A stretch of DNA of 64,000 bases. It comes from Paraburkholderia sp. BL23I1N1. GTDB taxonomy: Bacteria; Pseudomonadota; Gammaproteobacteria; Burkholderiales; Burkholderiaceae. Location: contig NZ_RAPV01000001.1 of NCBI RefSeq assembly GCF_003610295.1, forward strand, positions 2,604,001 through 2,668,000, in the 5' to 3' direction. Position 1 is the first letter of the stretch; every line of letters starts with the position of its first letter. The notes below the pieces were generated by a model, which ran no database searches, was not told the DNA's origin, and was given only the letters and a program-made list of their open reading frames with translations. Positions 54,024 to 63,922 of the stretch are shown one piece after another. The translations under genes and the position numbers were made by a program.

Positions 54024-55700
54024 ATGGCCTATCAACTCTTTAGCCCGGAGATATGCCGGGAAACCGACGTCCAGTTCGATATGCAGGCTGATGTCGTTGT
54101 GGTCGGTTCCGGCGCTGGCGCCTTCTCCGCGGCCATAAGCGCCAGAAGAAACGGTGCCTCCGTCATTCAGTTGGAGAAAGCTGCGGAGATAGGCGGCACC
54201 ACGGGGAAAGCTGCCGCAGCCTATTGGGCACCCAATAATCATTTCATGCGCCGCGATGGACGGACCGACCCCAAACCCGACGCGATGCGTCACATGGCAC
54301 GCCTGACACGCCCTGCCAGCTATGCCCCGGACAAGCCGCATCTGGGACTCAGCGAATGGGAGTTCTCGATGATCGAAACGTTCTTCGATCACGCAGGCGA
54401 CGCAATCGAGCAGCTTACCTCGTGGGGCGCACTCGAGCCCGTGCCATGGGACGTCCAGCCGGATTACTACGCTGAGATGCCGGAGAACAAGGCACCGTTC
54501 GGGCGCATTATCTATCCCCACCTGTACGGCGGTGCGCCCGGCGAAGTTGGTGATGGTGCGGACATGATCAAGGTTTTCGCCGCTGCAGCCAAGGCACTCG
54601 GCGTCGAACTTCACACCGGTCATGCCGTCACCCGGGCAGTCATTAGTGAAGACGACGAAGTGGTCGGTGTCATCGCGCGCACGGGAACGCGAGAGGTCGC
54701 GGTCCGCGCTCACAAAGCGGTGGTTTTCGCGAGCGGCGGCTTCACACACAACGTCGAATTGCGCACGAACTCACTGCCAGGACCGGTATTTGGGGGCTGC
54801 GCAGCGAAGACGAATACTGGCGATTTCATTCCGATCGCCCAGGCGCTGGGAGCGGACCTGGTCAACATGAATGGTTCGTGGCTCGCACCGATGGTGCTCG
54901 ATCGCGCCATCGCGAATCGGCCAGACGCGACCTGCTCCTTCAGCATCCCGGGCGACAGCATGATCTTCGTTAACCGGTTTGGACGCCGGGTAGTCAACGA
55001 GAAATCACCGTACCAGGACCTGGTCACGGCATTCTGGACGTGGGAGTCGCAACGTGCCGAATATCCGAACCTGATTCTCGTGATGCTCTGGGATGCCGCC
55101 ACAAAGCACCATCACTCAGGGGTCAAGTACGGCAATCCGATTGTGCCTGATGGCGGTGACCAGTCGCATATTGTGAGCGGCAACACACTCGAAGAGTTGA
55201 CTGAAGCGCTACGCGTGCGTCTCGCCGGTTATGCCGAACACACGGGCGGATGGAATCTGGACGCGCATTTCGCAGAGACGCTGCCCGGCAGCATTGCGCG
55301 CTTTAACCGCTTCGCCGAAGCTGGTACTGATGGGGACTTCCATCGCGGTGAGGCGGCCATCGAGCGTTACTTCAATATGGGTGGCCGCCCGGGCAACGAT
55401 AAAAACGAGACCATGTGGCCCATTGCAAGCCAGGGCCCCTATTTCGCCACCCTGCTTTGCCCAGCCACGCTCGACACCAAGGGCGGCCCGAGAACCAATC
55501 CCCGTGGCCAGGTGCTGGCGCGCAACGGCGCAGCAATCCCTGGACTTTACGCTGCAGGCAATTGCGCGGGTGCGATGTCAGCGGGCAGCTATTGGGCCGG
55601 TGGTGCGACCCTCGGTCCGATTATCACGATGGGGTATCTCGCCGGCTGCGACGCGGCAAAGCAACCGTCGCGTACCGTCAGGCAGGCAACCGCCGCCTAG
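54024..55700 (+). CDS. FAD-binding oxidoreductase of the fumarate-reductase/ketosteroid-dehydrogenase family
   Basis: I start at ATG 54024 with GGAGGA 5 bp upstream; ATGs at 53985 and 54012 are less likely. The 558-aa product has the FAD motif VVVVGSGAGAFSAAISARRN and IGGTTGKAAAAYWAPNN, typical of 3-ketosteroid-delta1-dehydrogenase-like flavoproteins. A conserved C-terminal PGLYAAGNCAGAMSAGSYWA, then GGATLGPIITMGYLAG, is also seen. It reduces or desaturates a C=C bond. It shares direction with the next SDR. Confidence 0.83.
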   Translation: MAYQLFSPEICRETDVQFDMQADVVVVGSGAGAFSAAISARRNGASVIQLEKAAEIGGTTGKAAAAYWAPNNHFMRRDGRTDPKPDAMRHMARLTRPASYAPDKPHLGLSEWEFSMIETFFDHAGDAIEQLTSWGALEPVPWDVQPDYYAEMPENKAPFGRIIYPHLYGGAPGEVGDGADMIKVFAAAAKALGVELHTGHAVTRAVISEDDEVVGVIARTGTREVAVRAHKAVVFASGGFTHNVELRTNSLPGPVFGGCAAKTNTGDFIPIAQALGADLVNMNGSWLAPMVLDRAIANRPDATCSFSIPGDSMIFVNRFGRRVVNEKSPYQDLVTAFWTWESQRAEYPNLILVMLWDAATKHHHSGVKYGNPIVPDGGDQSHIVSGNTLEELTEALRVRLAGYAEHTGGWNLDAHFAETLPGSIARFNRFAEAGTDGDFHRGEAAIERYFNMGGRPGNDKNETMWPIASQGPYFATLLCPATLDTKGGPRTNPRGQVLARNGAAIPGLYAAGNCAGAMSAGSYWAGGATLGPIITMGYLAGCDAAKQPSRTVRQATAA

Positions 55701-55773
55701 CTCTGTTCCCGAGGTCCCACGATGCGTGGGGCCTGCTCTCCTCTTTTCAGTGCCAACAGGCAAAGGAACATTC

Positions 55774-56514
55774 ATGACTACAACCCGAAAAGTGGCCGTT
55801 ATAACAGGCGCCGCACAGGGATTCGGCCAATCGATCAGCATTGGTCTGGCGAAGCGAGGGGTCGATATCGTTGCGGTCGATCTGGCCGCCTCGGACGAGA
55901 CGATCCGGGCCGTGGAAGATGCGGGCACTCGCGGCGTCGGCCTGATTGCCGACGTGTCGGATCCGGACACGACCGGCCGACTCGAGGCCCTGCTCAGGAA
56001 AGACTTCGGACGGTGTGACATTCTCGTCAACAACGCCGGCATCTATCCGAACGTGCCGATCACCCAGGTCGACTATGCGCTGTGGCAACGCGTACAACGC
56101 ATCAATCTCGACTCGCAATTCCTGATGGTCAAGGCAGTCCTGCCGTTGATGATGGACCGCAAGTGGGGACGAATTGTCAACATCACGTCCAATTCGGTCG
56201 CGCTCGTTGTCCCCGGCTTGTCGCATTACATAGCGAGCAAAGCCGGTGTGATCGGCTTCACTCGAGGCCTCGCAACCGACGTCGCCGAATACGGCATCAC
56301 GGTGAATGCAGTCGGTCCAACCGCATCGCTAACGACAGGCGGGAAAGCGCATATCAAGCCGGAGCACATCGAGGAACTGGCGCGAACCCAGGTGATCAAA
56401 CGTCCCGGCACGGCAGAAGACATCGTCGGCACGGTGCTCTTTCTCGCCGGAGACGATAGCGCTTTTGTGACCGGTCAAACGATTATGGCCGACGGTGGCC
56501 TCGTTCGGCTTTGA
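55774..56514 (+). CDS. short-chain dehydrogenase/reductase
   Basis: Start ATG 55774 with AAAGGA 6 bp upstream. The 246-aa product has VITGAAQGFGQSISIGLAKR, ILVNNAGIYPN, catalytic Ser in VNITSNSVAL, and Tyr-x3-Lys in YIASKAGVIGF. The C-terminal GQTIMADGGLVR is typical of FabG-like enzymes. Intact, NAD(P)-dependent, substrate unknown. Confidence 0.87.
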   Translation: MTTTRKVAVITGAAQGFGQSISIGLAKRGVDIVAVDLAASDETIRAVEDAGTRGVGLIADVSDPDTTGRLEALLRKDFGRCDILVNNAGIYPNVPITQVDYALWQRVQRINLDSQFLMVKAVLPLMMDRKWGRIVNITSNSVALVVPGLSHYIASKAGVIGFTRGLATDVAEYGITVNAVGPTASLTTGGKAHIKPEHIEELARTQVIKRPGTAEDIVGTVLFLAGDDSAFVTGQTIMADGGLVRL

Positions 56515-56551
56515 GCATGAGAACACGCAAATCAAGCAAGGAGACAGACTC

Positions 56552-57302
56552 ATGAGAGCACGTGAAAAGGTCGCCATCCTGACCGGAGGCAGTCGTGGGA
56601 TCGGGCGGGCAATTGCCGACCACTCGCGGCCGAAGGCCGCCGATGTCTGAATTCTTGACCGTGATGAACCCGCCAGCGCACTTCACGAGCATCAGCAATT
56701 CAAGCAACGGGACGCATCCGATTCCTTGTTCTGGGAGCAGACGGTCGCGGACACCATCGCCGCACACGGCCGCATCGACATTCTCGTCAACAACGCGGGC
56801 ATTATCGACCATGCGGTCGTGCACGAAATCGAACTCGCCAACTGGGAACGCCCAATCGCGGTCAATCAGACGGCAGTCATGCTCGGCATGCGCGCTGTCA
56901 TTCCGACGATGCTGTCACGGGGCGCCGGATCGATCGTCAACATCTCCTCGATCTGGCGCAGTGTCGCTGCCGGCGCCGCCGCCAGTTACCACGCAACCAA
57001 AGCGGCCGTGCGTACGCCGCGATGACCTATGCGAAACAGGGAATTCGGGGCAACTCGATTCATCCGGGCCTGATCCGGACACCGATCCGATCGTCGATCT
57101 GCAGGATGAGGAAAAGATCGCGTGGGTTATTGCACAACCGCCAATGGGTCGCATGGGTAATCCCAACGACATCGCCAAAGGCGTCCTGTACCTCGCTAGC
57201 GACCAAGCGACGGTCGCTGGGCGTTCGTTGAACGTGGTTTCGACCTTCATTTCCTCACACCGCCTGCTAACTGGACACCGGTTGCGGACAACGGGAGCGT
57301 AA
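56552..57302 (+). pseudogene. short-chain dehydrogenase, multiply frameshifted
   Basis: ATG 56552 begins MRAREKVAILTGGSRGIGRA but stops at 56650. The body continues in another frame with GRIDILVNNAGIIDHAVVHE, NQTAVMLGMRAV, VNISSIWRSVA and YHATKAAV. It stops again, and its end (GIRGNSIHPGLI, then PPMGRMGNPNDIAKGVLYLAS) needs further shifts. At least three breaks are present. This was a full-length SDR, now dead. Confidence 0.78.
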
Positions 57303-57322
57303 AACCGTAGGCGGATAAATAA

Positions 57323-58018
57323 CTAGCCCGCCTTCGGTGTTTTTTCGATCATCAGAGACAGATGATCCAGATCCTCGCGCAGCAGCGCCAACGTTTCGCT
57401 TACGGCGCTGGTGCCTTTCAGTTGCCGTTTGGCCGGTCGTACGACAGATTGCACGGCAAGCTCCGCGATCGTGTCAGCAATCTCGATCGCGCTGCTCGCT
57501 CCTTCCGGCTTGTACCAGAACGCAGGCCAACTGCACATGCCGATCAGCGTGAACGCCGTGACCTTGGCGTCAACGACACGGAAAACCCCGGCCCTCACCC
57601 CTGCTTCGATTGCCGCGGTAAAGTTATTCAACACAGCTCGCTTGGCATCTTCGTTCGCGCGATACGCTCTTTCGGGTAACTGCTGTTCAGTCCGATGGAT
57701 TACGCGAAATTCGTTGTAGTGGCTCAGAATCAGCATCGTATGCTGATGAACCAGCAGACGCAGGCGCTCTTTCGGATCTGCATGAGGCTCGGCAACCGCC
57801 TGGCTTGACAGCCGCCTCGCTCTTAAGGTGACCTCCTCGACCAGAGCCGTGAGTATCTCGTCCTTGTTCTTGAAGTAGTAGTAGACCGCGGTGCGCGTCA
57901 CGCCGAGCGCCTCAGCGATTTCCTGCATCGACGCCCCGCCGAAACCCTTCTCGATGAAGAGCGCGGCCGCGGCGTTCAGGATCTGTTCTTTTTGTCCCTC
58001 AGCGTTCACCTTTGCCAC
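57323..58018 (-). CDS. TetR-family regulator, paralogue of 49847
   Basis: GTG 58018 gives 231 residues, exactly the length of the TetR at 49847, with nearly the same sequence through the HTH (ASMQEIAEALGVTRTAVYYY). It ends KTPKAG against KSPKSG. It is downstream of and convergent with the broken SDR. It probably reads the same or a similar operator. Confidence 0.87.
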   Translation of the reverse strand: MAKVNAEGQKEQILNAAAALFIEKGFGGASMQEIAEALGVTRTAVYYYFKNKDEILTALVEEVTLRARRLSSQAVAEPHADPKERLRLLVHQHTMLILSHYNEFRVIHRTEQQLPERAYRANEDAKRAVLNNFTAAIEAGVRAGVFRVVDAKVTAFTLIGMCSWPAFWYKPEGASSAIEIADTIAELAVQSVVRPAKRQLKGTSAVSETLALLREDLDHLSLMIEKTPKAG

Positions 58019-58144
58019 GAAACCACTCCTGATAGCGGTCGACGGCCAGATTGCCGCCCTACCGTAGTGTTGTGTTTGCGTGATTGTAACGCTCAGGCCA
58101 TTCCGTTCAACCCCTCGCGGCCAGTCCCAACTCGCGCGTCCTCG

Positions 58145-59059
58145 TCATGCGTCGCTGCACGAGTGTCCGGCATGACGGGCAGAAAGCGCCGCTGTCACAA
58201 ACTCGCGTAGAAAAGCAATCCATGTTTTGATTTTCGCGTCCATGTATTCTCGCGACAAGTAAGTGGCGTACACGGTTGTGCCCTGCATCTCATACTCCGG
58301 CAGCACTGGCACCAGTGCGCCACTTTGCAGCGCGGACAGCGCCGAAAGCATTGGCAACGGCCCGATGCCAAATCCCTCGATCAAGGCAACCGCCAATGCT
58401 TTCGGCCGAGTTCACACGCAATTTTCCAAGGCGCAGTTCGATTTCCGCCGCACCGTCCCTTCCTTCAAACTTCCAGCGATCGACCGGAAAATGCGGTGTG
58501 ACCAACTGGAGGCACGCATGCTGATGCAGCTCTGACACCGACCTCGGTGCGCCGTGGCTCCCAATGTACTTCGACGACGCGCAAAGCACGTTGGCATCGT
58601 GCAGATTCTGGCAGAGACGAGGCGGAGTCGGGCAAATGAGCCGTGGCGACCTGGGGGCGCAACGTCGAAGCCCTCGTCGAGAAGGTCGGGACTTCGCTGC
58701 GAAAGCGTGACTTCAGCACGGACTAACGGATGCTCTTCCAGATACCGCGTGAGTGCAGGCACGGCATAAATCTGCCCGAAGCTCAGCGGAGCGTGTATAA
58801 GAAGCATCCCGGCCTCTCCGGCTTCAGCTTCGGATGCATCGATCGGCGCGAGGATCTCCTTGCAGCGACGTAAATATCGGTTGCCCACGTCGGTCAAGGC
58901 GATACGCCGGGTCGTCCGATTGAACAGCCGAGTATGCAGATGGACTTTCAGATCGGAGACAAAGCGGGAAGCCTGCGCCGTGGTCACGTCCGACTGCTCC
59001 GCGCCCGCGGCGAAGCTGCCCGCCTCCGCCACGCGCACGAAGACTCTCATGTTTCGCAT
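58145..59059 (-). pseudogene. LysR-family regulator with frameshifts, paralogue of 40108
   Basis: From ATG 59059: MRNMRVFVRVAEAGSFAAGA and HTRLFNRTTRRIALTD match the intact LysR at 40108. After SPDLLDEGFDV the frame is lost and reappears one over (MLCASSKYIGSHGAPRSVSE, then LGKLRVNSAES). It is lost again near 58396, where the end (MAVALIEGFGIGPLPMLSAL ... WIAFLREFV) is in a third phase. At least two indels, so inactive. Confidence 0.82.
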
Positions 59060-59095
59060 AGGTTCATCGTGCGCTGCCCGGCTGCTCCTCCACCG

Positions 59096-60319
59096 CTAGA
59101 ATTTGTGTCGCAATGCAACGCGGACACCAACCTGCCTGCTGGTGGTCGACGGGCTAAAACCGCTGATGGAGGCGACCGCCGCCTGATTGAGCGAGTCACG
59201 GCCGCTTGCGCGCTGCAGGACGGTGAGCGCGTAAAGATCCGTTCTCTTGGAGAGGTTGTAATCGGCGCCGAAGTCGAGTTGAAAATACCGGGCGCCACCA
59301 TCACCTTTGACCGAATTTCGTCGCATATAGTCGAATGCGGTACCAATCAATAACGCCGGGGTCAGCCGGGATCTCACACTGAATTCAACGTTTGTAAACT
59401 GGGCTGTTCCGGAATAGCCAAACGGATTGGGACCCGAGGCAGAGCCGAGAGACTCGAAACGCGTATCGGTAGCGACGAATCCGAGCGTAGTGGAACTGAT
59501 TGTGTACGCCGCACCGGCACCAAAAATCTCGGTCGTTTTAGCCGACGCGTAGCCGGCAAACACGGGATTCAATTGGGCCGACGTCGCTGAACCCAGCGCC
59601 CCCATGTTGTTTGCCGTCACACCGCCTTTGTTCGGCGTATTGCCATAGAACGAAATATTCGGATCGCGCGCATTCAGGTAACCGGCAGCCAGCGACAGGG
59701 CACCGCCAGCATAACCGGCGCCGAGTGACCAGATCTGGTTCTGAGTGATGCTCCCGGCCGTGCCGCTGAAGCTATAGGCTGCACCAGCGCTAAAGCCGTG
59801 GTATGAAGCGCTCGTGAACTTGACTGCATTGTTGATACGATTCGAATTGGCCAGATTGTCCACGTCGTCTGGATGGGTTCCCATGTATCCCGCCCACTGC
59901 CCCACGACAGCCAGCGGCTGCAAGAAGTCGACCAGCGCGTCATATTGTCTGCCGAGCGTCACGGTTCCCGGTCCGCCACCGATACCCACGTATGCCTGGC
60001 GGCCGAACTCCGTTCCACCCTGCGCCAATACGCCGGTATTCGCGTTGAAACCATTCTCGATGACAAACAGGGATTTCAGTCCTCCGCCAAGATCCTCCGT
60101 TCCTCGCAGGCCCCAGCGACTCCCGCTGACGCCCGTCGCCGTTCCATCCGTAAGAGCAAACTGGTGTGCCCCCGAAAACGCACCGCCGGCCTTGCTGGTT
60201 TGTGCATTGTTCACGTAAGTGACGCCGAGATCCACAATGCCGTAGAGGGTGATTGTGCTTTGCGCATGTGCCGTACAAACGAACCCACCGAGGAAACAGC
60301 CAATATAAACCTTTTTCAC
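59096..60319 (-). CDS. Gram-negative porin (OmpC-like)
   Basis: The 407-aa product has a signal peptide ending AHA|QSTITLYG, the classic betaproteobacterial porin start. It has GSRWGLRGTEDLGGGLKSLF, and FGRQAYVGIGGGPGTVTLGRQ split by sheets. It ends in a terminal Phe (ALRHKF) for outer-membrane assembly. It forms a trimeric 16-strand barrel for passive uptake. The position beside LysR and DoxX copies suggests catabolic use. Confidence 0.9.
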   Translation of the reverse strand: MKKVYIGCFLGGFVCTAHAQSTITLYGIVDLGVTYVNNAQTSKAGGAFSGAHQFALTDGTATGVSGSRWGLRGTEDLGGGLKSLFVIENGFNANTGVLAQGGTEFGRQAYVGIGGGPGTVTLGRQYDALVDFLQPLAVVGQWAGYMGTHPDDVDNLANSNRINNAVKFTSASYHGFSAGAAYSFSGTAGSITQNQIWSLGAGYAGGALSLAAGYLNARDPNISFYGNTPNKGGVTANNMGALGSATSAQLNPVFAGYASAKTTEIFGAGAAYTISSTTLGFVATDTRFESLGSASGPNPFGYSGTAQFTNVEFSVRSRLTPALLIGTAFDYMRRNSVKGDGGARYFQLDFGADYNLSKRTDLYALTVLQRASGRDSLNQAAVASISGFSPSTTSRQVGVRVALRHKF

Positions 60320-60432
60320 GAATTGTCTCCAATATTACTTAGTATTACTATTTATTATTGACCCGTTTATAAATGGATCCTTTCGTGCCATAGCCAATTG
60401 AGAGATCTCAAGTCATAGAGAACTACCGGCTG

Positions 60433-60849
60433 CTACGTTTGCGCACGTCGCCGGTTTGCCGCAATGAATGCGTCGAGGCTCAGAGAACCGGCACCCCATA
60501 CGATCACCTGTAGAAATCCACCCGTAATCGCAATGTTCTTCATGAGACTAATCAGTTGCTTGGGATCGGCAAAGTTATCGTGAAAGGTCAGCCCCGTCGC
60601 CAACGTAAAGATCGCCATTACTGCGGCCACGACACGGGTGCGATAGCCGAGAACGAGTGCCGTTCCGAACCCGATCTCAATTACAACAGCGATGACGTAG
60701 GCGGCCTCGGGCCATGGCAGCGCCTTCGAGGCAATGTAGGCCTGGGTGCCAATGGGGTCGGCCAGCTTGCCAACACCGCTCATCAGGAAGAGCGAGCTCA
60801 TGAGAATGCGGCCGAGGGTTGCAGCCGAAGAAGTGCTTGTATTCAACAT
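60433..60849 (-). CDS. DoxX-family membrane protein, paralogue of 41431
   Basis: The 138-aa product shares GRILMSSLFLMSGVGKLADP and FHDNFADPKQLISLMKNIAI with the 41431 copy, and has the same four-helix layout. It lies upstream of the porin on the same strand. Confidence 0.86.
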   Translation of the reverse strand: MLNTSTSSAATLGRILMSSLFLMSGVGKLADPIGTQAYIASKALPWPEAAYVIAVVIEIGFGTALVLGYRTRVVAAVMAIFTLATGLTFHDNFADPKQLISLMKNIAITGGFLQVIVWGAGSLSLDAFIAANRRRAQT

Positions 60850-61044
60850 TGCCTCACATTTTGGTTAAACATCGGATAACAACCCTGACGGATCTCTCAG
60901 GTTCGGCGAGCCGGCCGTATTCTTCGAAGCCCGTCGTGCTGTTCCGGCACTGTCCGGCGGGACAGCGGCCGTACCTGTTAAGTGTTGCTGGTAAACGCGT
61001 TTGAATTTTGTTAACTTCGGCGAACCCATTGCGCCGGAGTCCAG

Positions 61045-61914
61045 ATGAAGTGTGTTGTAGAGCTGAGCGAAGCCGAGGAAAAGACCTTGCAACAGATGTC
61101 GTTGAACCACCAGCATCGCGACATGCGCATCCGGGCCGCGGGCGTGATGATGCTCGGCCGCAAGATCAAACTGACTGAAGTGGCTGCGCAGCTCAGCGTG
61201 AGCGGGCAGTCGGTCTACAACTGGGCGCGCGCGTGGCGGGAATCCGGCATATGTGGGCTGCTGGTCGGTCATAAAGGCGGACGTCCCCGTTCGTTGTCTG
61301 AAGCCATGATCGCCACCGCCATCGAGGCGGCCAGCGCCGAATTGATGACGCTCAGACAGATTGCGCAGCGCGTTGAAGAAGCTCATGGTGTGCCGTTTCC
61401 CTGCCGCCTGGATACCTTGTCGACTGCGCTCAAACGAGCGGGGTTTTCCTACAAGCGTGGTCGCTATTCGCTCAAAAAAAGCGTAACCCCGAGGAGTTCG
61501 CCGTGAAGGCCTCCACCCTCGCGAAGCTACAGCAGGCCGCACTCGACGGTGCGTGCCAGCTGTTCTACTTCGATCAATCGGGGTTCAGTGCTTCGCCCCC
61601 GGTGCAGCGCGGCTGGTCGCCCATCGGCGAACCGCATCGTGTGTTCCCGCAACCGCACTGCAAACGCTCCGTCCTTGGTGCACTGGATTTCGGCGCCAAC
61701 CTGCTGACGTATCACACCAGCAAGACCACGATCAAACGCCCCGATGTCGTGCAATTCCTTGAGCAGATCGCGCGGAAAAGCACGCCCGGTCTGACGACCG
61801 TAGTGGTGCTCGACAACGCCTCGATCCATCACAACATCGATCAGGAAACAATCGACCGATGGTTTCTCGAACATCGCATGGTGCTGTTCTATCTGCCGCC
61901 CTACAGCCTCCGAG
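61045..61914 (+). pseudogene. IS630-family transposase, first part, with slippery A7 and intron insertion
   Basis: Frame 1 (61045-61506) holds the HTH region (LTEVAAQLSVSGQSVYNWAR). At TCGCTCAAAAAAAGCG (A7 near 61471-61477) a one-base slip joins it to frame 2. That reads KRNPEEFAVKASTLAKLQQA, FYFDQSGFSASPP (first Asp) and VVVLDNASIHHN (second Asp). Such slippery runs are used for programmed frameshifting in IS630 elements. The frame then breaks after FYLPPYS at about 61914, where a group II intron is inserted. The catalytic Glu is on the far side. Confidence 0.82.
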
Positions 61915-63921
61915 TAGACGGGGACGTTACCGCCCCCATCCCTCACAGATCCGGACGAGCCCAATTAAGGCATCCGGTTCTTCATTGCACAGATTCGCTC
62001 ACTTATTTATGGGTATAGCAGTGCACAATTCGAGCGGGTGGCAAGGGAAACCTCGTGAGTATCTCTTTGAATGCGGCCCATGGAATGGTGCTTTTGGACG
62101 ATCTGCTCGATAGCCACTTGCGCCAACAGTGGGCGGCGAAATATCTTAGCCTCCCGATGCGCTTGGCGTTACCGCTGATGCCAAAGTAGGCGTAATGCCC
62201 CTTGAGCATCCTGCCGAGCTTCTGATGCTGATCCCTGATCGGCCAGTGCCGCATGGCGCGACACTGCTGGTTGATCTCCTTCAGGGCGCGAGCCAAGCGA
62301 TCCTTGGCCGTCAGTTGCCCTGGCATCGGCCCTCCCTTCCTCGATTTCACCCAGACATGCGTGAACCCGAGGAAGTTAAAACTCGTCGCTAGCGCCTTAT
62401 CGTCCTCTTCCTTCGCAGACTTCGGCCTGTAGCGGAAATCGACCATGGCGGTCTTGTCCGGGTGAAGCTCCAGCCCGTATTTCCCAAGCCGCTTACCCAG
62501 CACCTCCAGCACTCGCTGCGCGTCATCCTTATATGCAAATAGCATGACAAAGTCATCCGCGAAACGCACCAGCGTGCTCGGCCCTCTCAAGCGTGGCTGC
62601 ACCTCATTGCTGAACCATTCGTCGAGCACATAGTGCAGGAATACATTGGATAACAATGGGGAAGCAACACCGCCTTGAGGCGCGCCCGTTTCGGAAAAGG
62701 ACAACTGTCCACCTTCCATTACACCCGCCTTCAACCACTTATCGATCAGCCTTCTGACTATCCCGTCAGTGACCCGTCGGGCTAAAAACTCCCTCAGTTT
62801 TGCGTGCGAGATGCTGTCGAAGAATTTCCGAACATCCACATCTAACACCCATCGCCCACCATTCTTGGTGATCCCGCTTCTGATCGCTTGCAGCGCGTCG
62901 TGCGCGCTGCGTCCACGGCGGTAGCCGAAGGAACTGTCGCTAAAGTCGATCTCATAGACCGGCTCCATCAGCAGAACGATGGCACGCTGTGCCACCTTGT
63001 CCTCAAAAGAAGGAATTCCAAGACCGCGTTGACCGCTGCCATCTGCCTTGTCGATGTAATGACGGCGAACCGGCGGCGCACGGTAGCTGCCCGATTTGAG
63101 CCGGTCGATCAGGCTGGTCAGATTCTGCTCCAGATTGGCAGCGTAATCTTCTCCGGTCTGACCGTCGACTCCCACCGCGCCATCCTTGCGCGTGCAGTCG
63201 TATGCATACCTGACCCATTCATAGTCGATGTGATGGGCCAAGGTGGTCAATGTCATCGCCGGGTTGTTTCTCGCCAGCTCGGCTATTCGTTCCTGTTTCG
63301 TTGACACGCTTTCAGGCTTCAATGTTCCTCCGTGTTTCTCATGAACGATTCTGTACAACGACGCCTCCCTTTCCTCGACCGGGTCCGCCCGAGCGGCGTT
63401 CCCCGGCGTCATCAGTACTATGAAGGCGCTAAGACTTCCTGTGCCGAATACGAGGTCGCTTATGGATTCGCTTGCTCGCTCCAATCCTTCCTCTCCTCGT
63501 TTTGCTCCTTGCGGCGGAGAGCCCCGCAAGGTGTGGCCCGGTTTATATCGCCCCGTGCCTCAGGGCCCTACAAGATCGGTCGAACACAGGACCTCCCAGG
63601 TTCCTGGGGAATCCATCCTCGCACCTTTGCCCTGCTCTCGGACCCCGGTCGGTCTGGCGAGCCTCACCATTACGGCTCGCACAGTGCTGTCCCCAGTGTT
63701 CGGAAAGTGAAGACACCAACAGTTGATTATCTCGAGGCTCAATCACATGGCTTCGGTACCTGCTGCCTACGCTTCAAGTAGTGCGTCACCGCACTCGCAT
63801 GCAAGGCTCGCTTCCGGCTGGTGGCTAGCCTTTACCGGGAGGGAGTCGAACCCTCTGGATTCCAATGACTGGTTTCCGCAATACACACTTCCTCCAATCC
63901 CAGGCTTCGCCTGGCGCTACC
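61915..63921 (-). mobile_element. group II intron inserted antisense in IS630
   Basis: The inserted segment lies between FYLPPYS and PELNLIEILW of the transposase; junctions are approximate to a few bases. On the minus strand its 3' end carries a domain V-like hairpin (about 61953-61990, GAACCGGATGCC...TCCGGATCT). A domain VI GGGGGCGGTAACGTCCCC stem and CTACTC terminus follow. Near the 5' side a GTGTG start candidate is at 63888. A hairpin CCAGGCGAAGCCTGG (complement of 63899-63915) lies between it and the exon. This differs from the intron at 11200. Confidence 0.75.
62003..63412 (-). CDS. ltrA: group II intron reverse transcriptase/maturase (no HNH)
   Basis: I start at ATG 63412 (469 aa); the frame opens further upstream. 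RT domains: NPAMTLTTLAHHIDYEWVRY, QRGLGIPSFEDKVAQRAIVL, VLDVDVRKFFDSISH, GAPQGGVASPLLSNVFLHYV and catalytic VRFADDFVMLF. The maturase thumb follows, ending MLKGHYAYFGISGN. There is no C-terminal HNH, so target-primed reverse transcription would use another primer source. It appears intact. Confidence 0.85.
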   Translation of the reverse strand: MTPGNAARADPVEEREASLYRIVHEKHGGTLKPESVSTKQERIAELARNNPAMTLTTLAHHIDYEWVRYAYDCTRKDGAVGVDGQTGEDYAANLEQNLTSLIDRLKSGSYRAPPVRRHYIDKADGSGQRGLGIPSFEDKVAQRAIVLLMEPVYEIDFSDSSFGYRRGRSAHDALQAIRSGITKNGGRWVLDVDVRKFFDSISHAKLREFLARRVTDGIVRRLIDKWLKAGVMEGGQLSFSETGAPQGGVASPLLSNVFLHYVLDEWFSNEVQPRLRGPSTLVRFADDFVMLFAYKDDAQRVLEVLGKRLGKYGLELHPDKTAMVDFRYRPKSAKEEDDKALATSFNFLGFTHVWVKSRKGGPMPGQLTAKDRLARALKEINQQCRAMRHWPIRDQHQKLGRMLKGHYAYFGISGNAKRIGRLRYFAAHCWRKWLSSRSSKSTIPWAAFKEILTRFPLPPARIVHCYTHK

Positions 63922-63922
63922 G

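Noticed and set aside
63830..63890. tRNA-like T-arm pattern (GAGGGTTCGACTCCCTC on the minus strand)
   Set aside because: It lies inside the structured 5' part of the second group II intron, and no acceptor, D-arm or anticodon arm can be assembled around it.
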